Below are positions 40,001 to 52,000 of a stretch of 64,000 nucleotides of DNA, in pieces (within the stretch, counting starts at the first letter, position 1; each line of letters begins with the position of its first letter). Source of the stretch: Mytilisepta virgata (taxonomy: Eukaryota; Mollusca; Bivalvia; Mytilida; Mytilidae). Both the position numbers and the translations under genes were made by a program. Below the pieces are notes generated by a model that saw only the letters and a program-made list of their open reading frames with translations, did no database searches and was not told where the DNA came from. The stretch lies in the NCBI GenBank assembly GCA_028015205.1, contig CM051508.1, positions 19,672,001 through 19,736,000 on the forward strand. Direction: 5' to 3'.

Positions 40001-43000
40001 TATCTTTATAATGATTGCATACCATCTGTAGATCAATAGCAAACATTATTGTTCGCAGGTAGTCGAATTTATAAAAAATAAGCTTGTGACCTAGACTTTT
40101 CTGCATTTAACTTTGCACAGTATTGTCATATGTATTTACAGGTGAAATAAAGTTTTAGGATTTTGATTTTGAAAATAGGGGCCCAGGGATAAAATGTTGT
40201 ACCAAAAGTAGTAAATTTCAATTGTGGCTAAAATCTTCCTATTTTTCAGATGTAATATTATAAGAAGGGATTGCTTCTTTTAATAGGTTCATTGGAGTAT
40301 AAAGGCGTTGACCGACTGCCTTCATGCTTTAAATGTGTTTCAATCATCCATGAGTGCTTTTAAATTTGTTTACACGTTAATGAATTACAAAAAGAAGATT
40401 TCAATTATTTAAGACTGTTAAATCATTCATTTTTAGCTCCCCTGTACAAAGGTCCATGCGAGCTATTGTCATCAATTGGGGTCTGTCGTCCATCTGCCTT
40501 TATTTTACATCTGAAATCAGTAAGCCAATTGGAACCAAAATTGGCAGCAATGGTCCTTAGATGATCCTTTATTAGCTCACTTGGCCCAAAGGGCCATGTG
40601 AGCAATTGCCATCACTTGGCGTCCGTCGTCATCGTCGTCGTAGTAAAATTTGTGTTAAAGATCTTCTCTGAAACCACTGAGCCAATTGGAACAAAACTTA
40701 GCAGCAATGGTCCTTAGGTGGTTCTCTTTCAGAATAATATCCGATGATCCGGCCCCTCATCCTAGATTGCCGCCAGAGCCGAACATAGGTTAACATAGAA
40801 CACTATGGGAAATTTACTTAAAGACCTTCTTGACTGAAACCACTTGGCCAATTGGAACAAAACTTAGCAATTATGGTCCTTAGGTGGTCCTCTTTCAGAA
40901 AAATGTCCAATGACCTCGCCTGTCATCCAAGATGGCCACAGTTTAACATAGGACCCTATTGGAAATTTACTTAAAGATGTTCTTGCCTCCGGCTTGAAAC
41001 CACTTGGCCAATTGGACTAAAATTTAGCAGCAATGGTCCTTAGGGGGTCCTCTTTCAGAATTATATCCAGTGACAGGCCGGTCATCCAAGATGGCCACCA
41101 GAGCCAAACATAGTTTAACATAGGAGCCTATGGAGGATTTAATTAAAGATTTTCTTGTCTGGAACCACTAGGCCGATCGGAACAAAACTTGGCAAGAATG
41201 ATCCTTAAATGATCCTTTTTTCAGAATTATATCTGATGACCCGGCCCATCATCCAAGATGGCTGCCAGGACTGAACATAGTTTAACATAAGACCCTATGA
41301 GAAATTTACTTAAATATTTTCTTGTCTGAAACCTAGTATAATATAGGACCCTATGGAGAATTTAAAGATCTTCCTGTCGGAACCACGGGTCCAATTGGAA
41401 GAAAACCTGGCAGTGATGGTCCTTAGGTGGTCCTCTTTCAGAAGTATATCCAATTTCCCCACCTGTAATCCAAGACGGACGCCAGAGCCGAATATAGTTT
41501 AACATAGAATCCTATGGGAAATTAACATCTTCTTAATATCTGAAACCACTGAGCCAATTGGAACAGAACTTAGCAGCAATGGTCCTTTGGTGGTCCTCTT
41601 CCAGAATTGTATCCGATGGCCCAGCCTACCATAAAAAATAGCCTTCAGAGCTGAACATTGTTAAACATAGTACCATATGGGAAATTTACTTAAAGATCTT
41701 CTTGTCTAAAACCACTGGGCCATTTGGGAAAAAAACTTGGCAGCAATGTCCTTAGTTGGTCCTCTTACAGAGTTATATCCTACGATCCAACCCGTCATCC
41801 AAGATGGCTACCAGAGCCGAACAGTGTTTAACATAGGACCTAACTTGAAAAATCACTGAAAGGTCTTCTTGTTTGAAATTGAAAGTTGACAGCAGTTCCA
41901 GGCTGCCAGTCACGATGGACATAGTCCAGGTGAGTGATCAGGCTCCTGGGAGCGTTTAGTTAAAGTTGTAACTGATGACCCAGACTTCCATCCAACATGG
42001 CACCAGAGCCAAACATATGGGAAAACTGACAAAAAAATATTGTCTGAAATCAGTATGCAAATTGGAACCAATGTTAGTAGCAATGGTCCTCAGTTGATCC
42101 TTTCACAGAATTGTATGCGATGACCCTGTCTACTGTCCAAGATGGCCAACTTAGTTTAACTTTATGGTAAAATTCACTTACAAGTCTTTTTTCCTAAACC
42201 AGTGAGTCAAGTGGAACCCAATTTGGCAGAAATGGTCAGAATATTATTTGTTGGCAGGACCATTCAAGGTGGTTAACCAACACCCTGTGGGAAAATACAT
42301 TTAAAAGCTTTTCTTGTTTGAAACCAGTGATCAATTTGGAACCAGTGTGCCAATCAGAACTTTTATCCTCCAGACTGCCAGTCAAGATAAACATAGTCAA
42401 GCGATTTATATTGCTTTAAGTGCGCAAATGATTTAATGTGAGCAACACAGGCTTCTGGGAGCCTCTAGTTCAATATTCAATGCAGTATCTTATATTCTCG
42501 TTGCATGGAAAATTTCATGGATATCTGCAATATAGCCTGATTTATTTTATTAAGGTCTGTCGATGCGTATATTTCAGTAAGTTACTCTTCAAATAGAAGA
42601 CTTTATAAAAAAAATTACATATGATGTAATTTTTTTTAGGTTGAAACAGTTTGTATGGAATATTTTACCAGTAATAAAAATTGAGCATCAGAAACCCTTG
42701 GACAAGTGAAACATAACAAAATTTTCTCAAAGAGAGAGAATAGAAGGACAAACAATTTGTGGTTATTGCTAAAGTTTTTTACAAGTTAATGAGTGGTATG
42801 AAGACATTTATACAATATGGGTATAGTGTTGAAATCTTATTTTACCATGTGTATTGAGAATTTATACAAATGTACATTTACTCCTTTTCAATAAACAGAA
42901 ATGCTTTGATCAAAAGTATTCCGCCTAACAAACTCTTAAAGACAGTATTTTTCAATTTTATAAGTTTCGATAGGAGTTTATGTATAAAACCTCCCTTTAG

Positions 43001-46000
43001 GTCCAAGTGTATAAATATTATTCCAATGCAAGGAGAATATAAATTTTCTAGAACACTTAGATGAACATTTTGTCAATTTTCAAAGTTATTAAGGGGCATA
43101 ACTCCTACAAAAATATTTCGATATGACTCATCTTCGAACTCCCTTGAGGTATCATTGAGTTAAAGCTACTGTATAAATATTATCCAAATCGGTCAAGAAA
43201 TAAATTTGCTAGAGTGCTTACATGAAAATTTTGTCAATTTTCTAAGTTATTAAGGGGCATAACTCCTACAAAAATATTTCGACATGACTCATCTTCGAAC
43301 TCCCTTGAGGTATCATTGAGTTAAAGCTACTGTATAAATATTATCCAAATAGGTCAAGAAATAAATTTGCTAGAGCGCTTACAAGGTGGACGGACGGACG
43401 CCCGGCATTACCATATGCCCCGCATCGCGTTGCGGCGGGGGACAATAAAGACCACAACAAAATATATCTCTGGCATATTAGAGGACTTTTGCTTAAAACA
43501 TGAAAAGGACCCAATATAAAACTGGAACAAGATTCTGTTATAAACAAAAAATAAATCATTTATCACAAGAAGCCTGAATGATCAATTTTTAGACATTGTC
43601 ACCATCCCAACACTCGCTTTACATTGCAATACACTGGGAATTTTCTATTGGCAAATACAGTTAATAAATGAAAAACACAAACAAGCAGCTAGCTACTGAT
43701 GTAAGTTATATAAGTACAAGGACGGAATGATATTATAGTTTAGTTGAATAAATGTTAGATTTAACAGGGTATTTGGTAAGCAGTTTTTTTAATAAAGGCT
43801 CAAATCAAGAATTATAGTGATGTCTGACTGTGAATTCATGCTTCACAATGATATGTACACTATATTTTCTGAGCTGTTTGAAGTTTGATATTGATACTTT
43901 GTGAGATTGTTCATCTCCTTATACAGGTGTGTCACATATTTTACGAATTTCTACATTATAGGCCAAGCTAATTCATATGCTTAGTTCAAATTTCCATACT
44001 ATGGGTACTCGTTCAGAAACTGTGTTTGCTATATTTCAGTACATTGTACTTTTCGGAGTTCAATCGTGATACTTTGCATTAGTTGTCAATGTCTCACAAA
44101 TGCCTACTCTTGTACATTATACTGACTCCGAGCTCACCAGTCCTTTGCTCTTACTCCTACAATGCAGATGCTGTGTGCCTGGCAGAGAAGCGGCAAATAC
44201 CAATTTAAATGTCTTTGGTTTGACCCGGCCAGAGATCGAACCTGTTACCTTAAACATCAAGGCGAGGATGCTACCATGAGACCACCGAGGCCGTTTTGAA
44301 TGATGATGAAGATAAGAAAAAATAATGTATGCTAGGAATACATAAATTGTCTTTGTACATCAAAATTTAAGAAAAAAATTATTTTTAGCATAACAAGATT
44401 GTATATTTGTATTTGGGAATAAATTTATTCCCTGAAAAAGAAGATTGTACCTTGGTGTTTAAAGAATAAATTTATTCTCTGAAAAAGAAGATTGTACATT
44501 TGGATTTAAAGAATAAATTTATTCCCTGAAAAAGAAGATTGTACATTTGGATTTAAAGAATAAATTTATTCCCTGAAAAAGAAGATTGTACATTTAGATT
44601 TAAAGAATAAATTTATTCTCTGAAAAAGAAGATTGTACATTTAGATTTAAAGAATAAATTTATTCTCTGAAAAAGAAGATTGTACATTTAGATTTTAAGA
44701 ATAAATTTATTCTCTGAAAAAGAAGATTGTACATTTGGATTTAAAGAATAAATTTATTCTCTGGAAAAGTAGATTGTAAACTCAGATTTTAAGAATAAAT
44801 TTATTCTCAACAAAACAATTAAGATGGCTATTAATAAAGCTGGGTCATATCAGAGGTAAGAATAAATTTATTCTCAGTCTACAAGCAGTTAGCTTTGAAA
44901 TTGTTCATGACCCAAGAATAAATTTATTCTGATATATTTATCTTAGGAAGATACATTTTATAATGAACTTTAATGTTAATAGTATATTTATTGTCACTTT
45001 GGAATAAATTTATTCTTTGGGTTTTACCTTTTCTGAAATATACCACCAATTTAAACAAATAAACGGACTAAAAATGTTGTTTTTGCCATTTTTATGGAAT
45101 TTTTCAATTTCATACCGGTAAAAAGGACATCCAAGAATTTCCTTTTTTATTTTGGAAAGCCTTTTAGTTGAAATGGGCCAGGGCTGGTTTTTTATAGTGG
45201 ATTCGAAAACAAATTATACAAACTTATACTAATTATTCTGCCTTTGGTGGGTGTGAGTGCGGCCTATGTAGTGGTAATTTAGCCTACTCTTTTTCGACAT
45301 CTACAGGGAAATCTATAACGTGCTATGGGTGTTGCTCTCCCTTAACACAGGACAGATTTTTCGTCCCCATCCAATGGACTAGCATCTTTTACAGAGACCA
45401 TCCTCGAAAATGGCGTCGCAAATTTGATTCCTGAAATTTTCATCGCGAATGGAAATTGAACCATTGACCTTTGTCTTCGTAGTCGTATGTGGTAACCATT
45501 ACACTTTACTCTTTTTGTTACAGGAAGTGATAAACTTGCAATGTAAAATAATGTACAAAAAATAAATTTAGTATAGTCTTACCTCCGGAGTAATTTCTAT
45601 CGTTTCAAAATGTCGTTTTATGGGTAACGATATTACTTCTCCTCTCTTGTATGTTAATGAGGCAGATTCCTGTAATATATTTTGACAGTTATATATTAGC
45701 TGTTGCCTAACTGATAAACATCTAAAAATTTACAAAGTTCACTGTCTGGTTATATTTGTATACCTCAAATATGATTGTGAATGGGGAATTTCCAATAGAA
45801 AAATAAAGAAGACAAAAAGCAGAAACATTTTTAAAATTAAACTGTATTGTAAAATTTGTACAAGCAATTTAATTTAAATATTTTTCATGCATAAATGATG
45901 CAAACCAGGGATGTTATACTTGTTTTAATAAAATCACATTGGAAGAGTTCTCTCCCTTTTTCACTGAAAATTCCATAGGCAAAATATTTTTGTTTTTCTG

Positions 46001-49000
46001 GAGGACATGACTAAACAATCAGTTATGTTCAATTTACCTAGCTAGTTGCCACTGCCAGCAAAAGTAAGAAGACCATTGTTTATTGTACTCATATTCTGAA
46101 AAATGTCTTCTGCGGACAGATTTTTTTTGGTTTTATGCCGTTTTCAGCATATTTTGCTATTTGGCGGCGCTAGTTTTTATTGGTGAAGGAAGCCGGAGTA
46201 CCCGCAGAGAACCACTGACCTTCGGTAGGAAAATTGGCAATCCTTGTCAATTTAGATCGGAGTCGAACACACCCTGCCAGAGTTGAGATTCGAGCTCACA
46301 ATAGGCTAGTGATCATTAGTAGTCATGATGAACTACCTAGACCACTCAGCCAATGAGGCCCCCTGTGGACAGAGGTTTACAGACAGTATGTTAGAATAAC
46401 TTCAGAAATTTTTATGTGCATCTTTATTAACAGTATTGTGAGATTAATTAATCCAATTGATTTATTATTTTAATAAAATATATCTAAAAAAATCTGACAA
46501 TGAGTTTTAATATTGTAATTTTACATCCTATTTTTCACAATAATAAAAATCCCAATTACTTTTCTGAAATTACGAAAAGTAATCTGGGTTTATGAAACTA
46601 TTTATATGTGTCAGAATTTCTGATTTATTGATGGATATATACCTACATACAGACTTTTATACCATGTCAACTTCAGATGATTAATTTTTTCTAATTAAAA
46701 ACTAAAACTTGCCATAATTTGAAATTTCCATATTTGACAATTGTTACTTTTACTATTGGGCTGCTTCTACATGTAGGTCACCAATATCAGACCAAACACC
46801 CCACCCACTCCTTTTAAAAAAAAATACAAAAAATAATAGAGTGGCTTAATATAGCTGAAGGACATACAACTTACTTTCTCCTGTTTTCATCGAATGAAAA
46901 AGAACCATTAACTGAAGACCAACAAGTCAAAAATAATACTGTTTTACAACCCCATCACTGGCTTTAGAATGGAACAGTAATAGATAAGGCAAATAACCTT
47001 AAATATCTTGTTTTTCAGACACCCTCATCCTTCCATTTCACAAGGGAACGAGTTTATTTGGTTTCAGTTAAAAAAACAGTCCCAATATCTAAAAAAAATT
47101 TATTAAACTTTGGCACCAAAAGTACTTTTCAAGCCGCTGCCAACCAAGATTCATTTTTGAAGTGTTTTTTAACAGAGATCAAGCCAAAACCCATCACTGA
47201 GACACAATTCCTGTGAGTTTAACAGTGGACAAATCATGATAATCTACAATTCATGCAGAACAGCTCTGCAGGAGAAAATAAGGGAATTCGAGGCATTGAA
47301 GCAGATAACCGTTTTAAAACTCAGAACTGGAGTATGATGTCTCCATCATAGGAGTGAATGGTTTCAAACAGGACTTGTATGTTCCAAACACAAAACTCCT
47401 CACCTTATCTGAAAATACCTTACCTCTTTTGGCAGGAAATAAACTACAAAAGTAAGTTCCTTACCAACTTTGCCATTTTTAAAAAATCAATTGCCTGAGA
47501 AACATAGATTTTATTTAAGATGGCCTAAAAATCAATTATCTGAGAACCATAGATTAATTTTAAATGGCCTAAACTTACCCAGTGTTTTAAAAATCAAATG
47601 TCTGAGAACCATAAATTTGATTTTAGATGGTCTGAACTTACCCAGTTTTTTGAAAATCAATTGCCTGAGAACTATAGATTTTATTTTAAATGGCCTAACT
47701 TACCCAATTTATTACATATTCTGTTTTATGTGGTAACGTCACAGGAGGTTCAGTATAACTCTCTGATACAACTAAATGTGTCGGCTTCAGATCTTTTATT
47801 AATTTGTTAGCTTGAGCAAAATTTAAACATGTATCTATTGGACAATAACACACCTGAAAAACAAGAAGAATACTACATGTACTAGTCATATTAAGGATGA
47901 TCGCTTGTATAATAGGAAATAAATAGGATTTGAAATAGGTGTTTTAGTTTGAGAGAACATATGAATAGTAAACAAATAAGCAAGAAAAAAATATAGGTTC
48001 ATGTGCTCATTTTAGAGCTATAAGGCCTTGAAAATTTGCAGGAAATGGGTTTTCTCTGGATTTTTCATTGTCTTTGCATTGACAACTTCAGTCTCTCAAA
48101 AATGTATGAAAAAATTAAAATGATTTCATAAAATTTTGTCAAATACCATTTTAAGGTATATATGATTGAATTATAAAAGAAAAAGTAGTGGTTCACGGGC
48201 AAAAAATTTCATGTTTAAGAAAAGGATAAAACCCGAGGATTCCGAAAATCTGACAAAAAGACCAAAACATGACCAGCAAGCATCCTTAAAAGCCAGGAGG
48301 GCAAAAAAGGGCAATAACTCAGATTTACAGCAAGCTGTGATCTTAAAAATCAGGTTGAACAAATGCTTTCATTTAGAGGGAGTAGTTAGTAACTGGATAA
48401 CAGGAGTGTGTTTACATTACTAAAGAAAGGTAAAATATTTGTCAACTTGTTACTTTATACTGTCAAAGTATTCAAATCATGAAATTAATTTTTTTTTTAG
48501 ATACTCACCGTTTTCAGCACATTTGGCTATTTCGCGGCGGCCAGTTTTTATTGGTACAGAAAGCCGGAGTACCCGGAGAGAACCACCGACCTTCGGTAGG
48601 AAAACTGGCAATCCTTGTCAATTAAGATCGGAGACGAACACACCCCTCAACAGGTGAGATTCGAACACACAACCCCAGCGTTGACATGCTAGTGATCATT
48701 AGTAGTCATGACGAACTACCTAGACCACTCGGCCACCGAGGCCCCTACACCGAATACAGAAAAATAATTCAAAGAATTTGGCTATTTTTATCATACTGAG
48801 AGAAGAGAACAGTAGTGGCAAAAGACAGAAAATGATGTAAGCATGAAGTATGAACCTTATACATGTCTAGGAACTGATTTATCCAAAATGTTCACTGACA
48901 AAACAGCATCTATAAATAAACTGTATATAATTATAAATATATCTGTAACAAAGCATCAAGCTGAACTCTGAATGTGGAATGGCAAACTGAACCACATATT

Positions 49001-52000
49001 ATATCCCCTTGCCAACTCTTTTGGACCTAGGGATAAGAAGGCTCCCATATTGTTTGTTTCTTTAGTTGGGGTTTTACATAGTTTTCAGCACATTTGGTTA
49101 TTTCGCGGCAGCCAGTTTTTATTGGTGGAGGAAGCCGGAATACACAGAGAGAACCACCAACCTTCAGTAGGAAAATTGGCAATTCTTGTCAATTAAGATT
49201 GGAGTCGATCAGGTGAGATTCGAACTCACAACCTCAGCGTTGACAGACTAGTGATCATTTATTTAGTAGTCATGACGAACTACCAAGACCACTCGGCCAC
49301 CGAGGCCCTGGCTCCCATATTGGGAAATGTACATGTATAATAAAGCGGAGTACTTATGTAAACGATTGATAAAACCTTACCCTTATCTGTAAAGGCTGAT
49401 ATGGTGACAATGCTTCTATAAATGGAAAATCAGGTTCTGCAAAATACATTTTACAACAATTTTCAATATATTTAAATTTTATATATACATGTATTAACAA
49501 TAACTGTTTGTTTTTGTGGCTATCTTTCATTAAACTATTTTTTTTTAACAAAAATAATAAGAAGAGCATGAATTAAAATGAATTTCAGCACATTGCAAGA
49601 ACCCCATTGCCAAAGATTTATAGAATCTATAAATTTATATACATTGTCTACATAAAAGTAAAGTCAAGAAATACAAAAGGGATATTCGAAGGAGAGAAAA
49701 ATCGTAAAAACTGACAAACTCCGGAGAACAACGAAGACAAGACCAAAACAATAAATGCACTACAATTAAAAACTAAAAACATATGAACCACCTGGACCCA
49801 ACCAAAAACCGGGGTAAGTTTCAGGTGCTCCGGAAGAGTATGCAGTCTCTGCTTCCTGCAGGACACCCGCCATGCTGTCCATGTCAAAGCCGATATGAGG
49901 AAGGGAATATATCAATAAAATTAACACAATTTTTCCAAATACATTACAACTTACCTGTGAATATAATTGTATTTGCAGACGATCCACCCCATAATTCCAG
50001 AAAGTGTACAACATCTCCCATTCTGAGTGATGGATGACCAGCAAACACAACACAAGGAGATTTAAAATCGTCATGGAGACCATCTGTGAAGAATTCAACA
50101 AGAGTTCTTTATCCGTGTCCAAGAAATAAACCTTTTAATTCTATGACCTGATGATTTATTGCAGTCATTAATTGGTCATTAATGTTGTTATACGATACAT
50201 GTAGTACAATATCATAATTTAATGTTGACATCAACCAATAATAATGATAATCAGTTGCAGTTATCAATTCTTTCTCCCATTCTTGGCACATTTCCACTCT
50301 TATCAGCCCAGTGGTTAAAAATTATTTAATTCCCATGGATTAAAAAGTCTCATGCAATTTCCCCACTGATATTTATGGATTTTACATTTATTGGAACAAT
50401 AAATTAGAGAAGTTCTGAAATGTCGTTCATGTAAACAAATTGCATTTTCTTGAGGGTTTTGTCAAAAATCATAGGAGAAACAGATTCTCCTTCAATTTGC
50501 TCGCGAGTTATGGAATTTCTCAACCTTGGATAATTAAATTTTAGATTTTAACATGCTCACTAAAGCTCGCATGTTGAAAATAAAAAATTTAACTATCTCG
50601 GGTGGAGAAATTCCATAACTCACCCGTACCTGAAGGAGAATCTATACATGTTTGTACAACACTACAGTCAAACCAGTCATATGTAACCCTCACTGAAATA
50701 TTGTCAGATTAGACACGTGGTCAATTTAAAATACAGGTTTAATTTATATGAATTGCACTGTAAAAGGAAATAAAAAATAAGGTCATATAAGATAGATGAT
50801 TGCTTAATATGGGTGGTTATTATGATGACAGTTTTGATAGTATTAATGCAATTGGCTATATCCTGCAGGGTTCCATCACTTTTCTGAACAAAAAATGGCT
50901 TTTTCCTTAATTTTTTCCCATTTTCAAGGGTGATAATTAAAATAATTTTACTCATTTTTACTTACATGTATAAAAGGGACTATGCATCTCAAATTTGTAG
51001 TTATTCTACATACTGACAAACATTCTTATGACCCAGATATCATTAATAATTTTGCCCTATCAACATGCTTATGCCACTTGGCCTGAATACTTTTGAAGAT
51101 AATTATAAATACATGTACTATATAATACATTACATTAAATACGATAAAATTTTACTTTTTACTTAATATTAAATCACTCTGTGTTTGGAAATATTGCAGA
51201 CAGAAAACTATAAAATTATAAAGTGGAGTAAGGATTGTGAAAATGCTTACCATGAATATATTTACAATTCTTTAGCCTCCCAATGGCTACTAACTGAAAA
51301 AAAAATGGATATGACTGATAGATTGATTATCGGTTGCCATCCAATGCCAGTTATTATAGCAGAACTTGTCTAAACAAATCCTCACAGGGACTGAAGATTT
51401 ATTTTGATTTAGACAGTTATTTATTTTAGTTAAACTTACCAAAATAATCCATAGTATGTTCAAGTTCAGTTTAGACAAGTTTTTCAGTTTACAAAGTGTT
51501 CAATTTAAACAGGTTTCACTGTAGATGGATATCAATATCAACATGTCATATAAAATCTAATACATCAAATACATAAAATATGTTTAAAACATAGCACAAA
51601 GTGCTTTTGTCCAGCACTGATGCTAGCATCCTACTGTAACAGGCATTAATATTTAGTTGATTTGTAAAGAGAATTTTTGAAATGAGGAATCAATTATTTT
51701 TTTTTTGCGATTTAAATAAAATAGATTTAAATGAATTATGTCAAACATACTTATTAGCAATTGATTTTTAATTTCTACAAAAAGATGTATATTTGTTCAC
51801 TGGGTCCTTTATAAAAAAATTCTCTACCATTTTCATAACTTAAATGATACTAGGAGTACTGAAACTAAAATTTACAAATTAAAGGATACTCAAAATTCAG
51901 ATATACTTATAGAGTGGGAATCTCAATGTTTTCAAATGTATAAAGACAAATCTGTTTTGAAATGCAGGGCGTACCTGCTATGTACCCCCCCCCCCCCCCA

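Larger units (their letters stand above)
26160..45167. mobile_element. Giant element (about 19 kb) with long terminal inverted repeats
   Basis: The left arm (26164 to about 27050) and right arm (about 44390 to 45163) are inverted copies of each other. Outermost bases read AAGGCATTCCAAAATAAAA on the left and AAGGCTTTCCAAAATAAAA on the reversed right, and similarity stops abruptly outside. Flanks are TTAA on the left and TTAG on the right, compatible with a decayed TTAA duplication; a TA duplication is an alternative reading. The host intron is 19,601 bp, and without the element it would be about 600 bp. The interior holds many other repeats but no transposase I can recognise. Superfamily unknown. 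Confidence 0.7.

Noticed and set aside
48166..48423. Lys/Arg-rich 85-codon plus-strand frame resembling a nuclear protein
   Set aside because: It overlaps the right half of a TTAA MITE whose other copies lack the frame.
50704..50955. 83-codon minus-strand frame with a polymerase-like QKSDGTL phrase
   Set aside because: Only a few residues resemble retroelement polymerase and no flanking motif is found; too weak to call.
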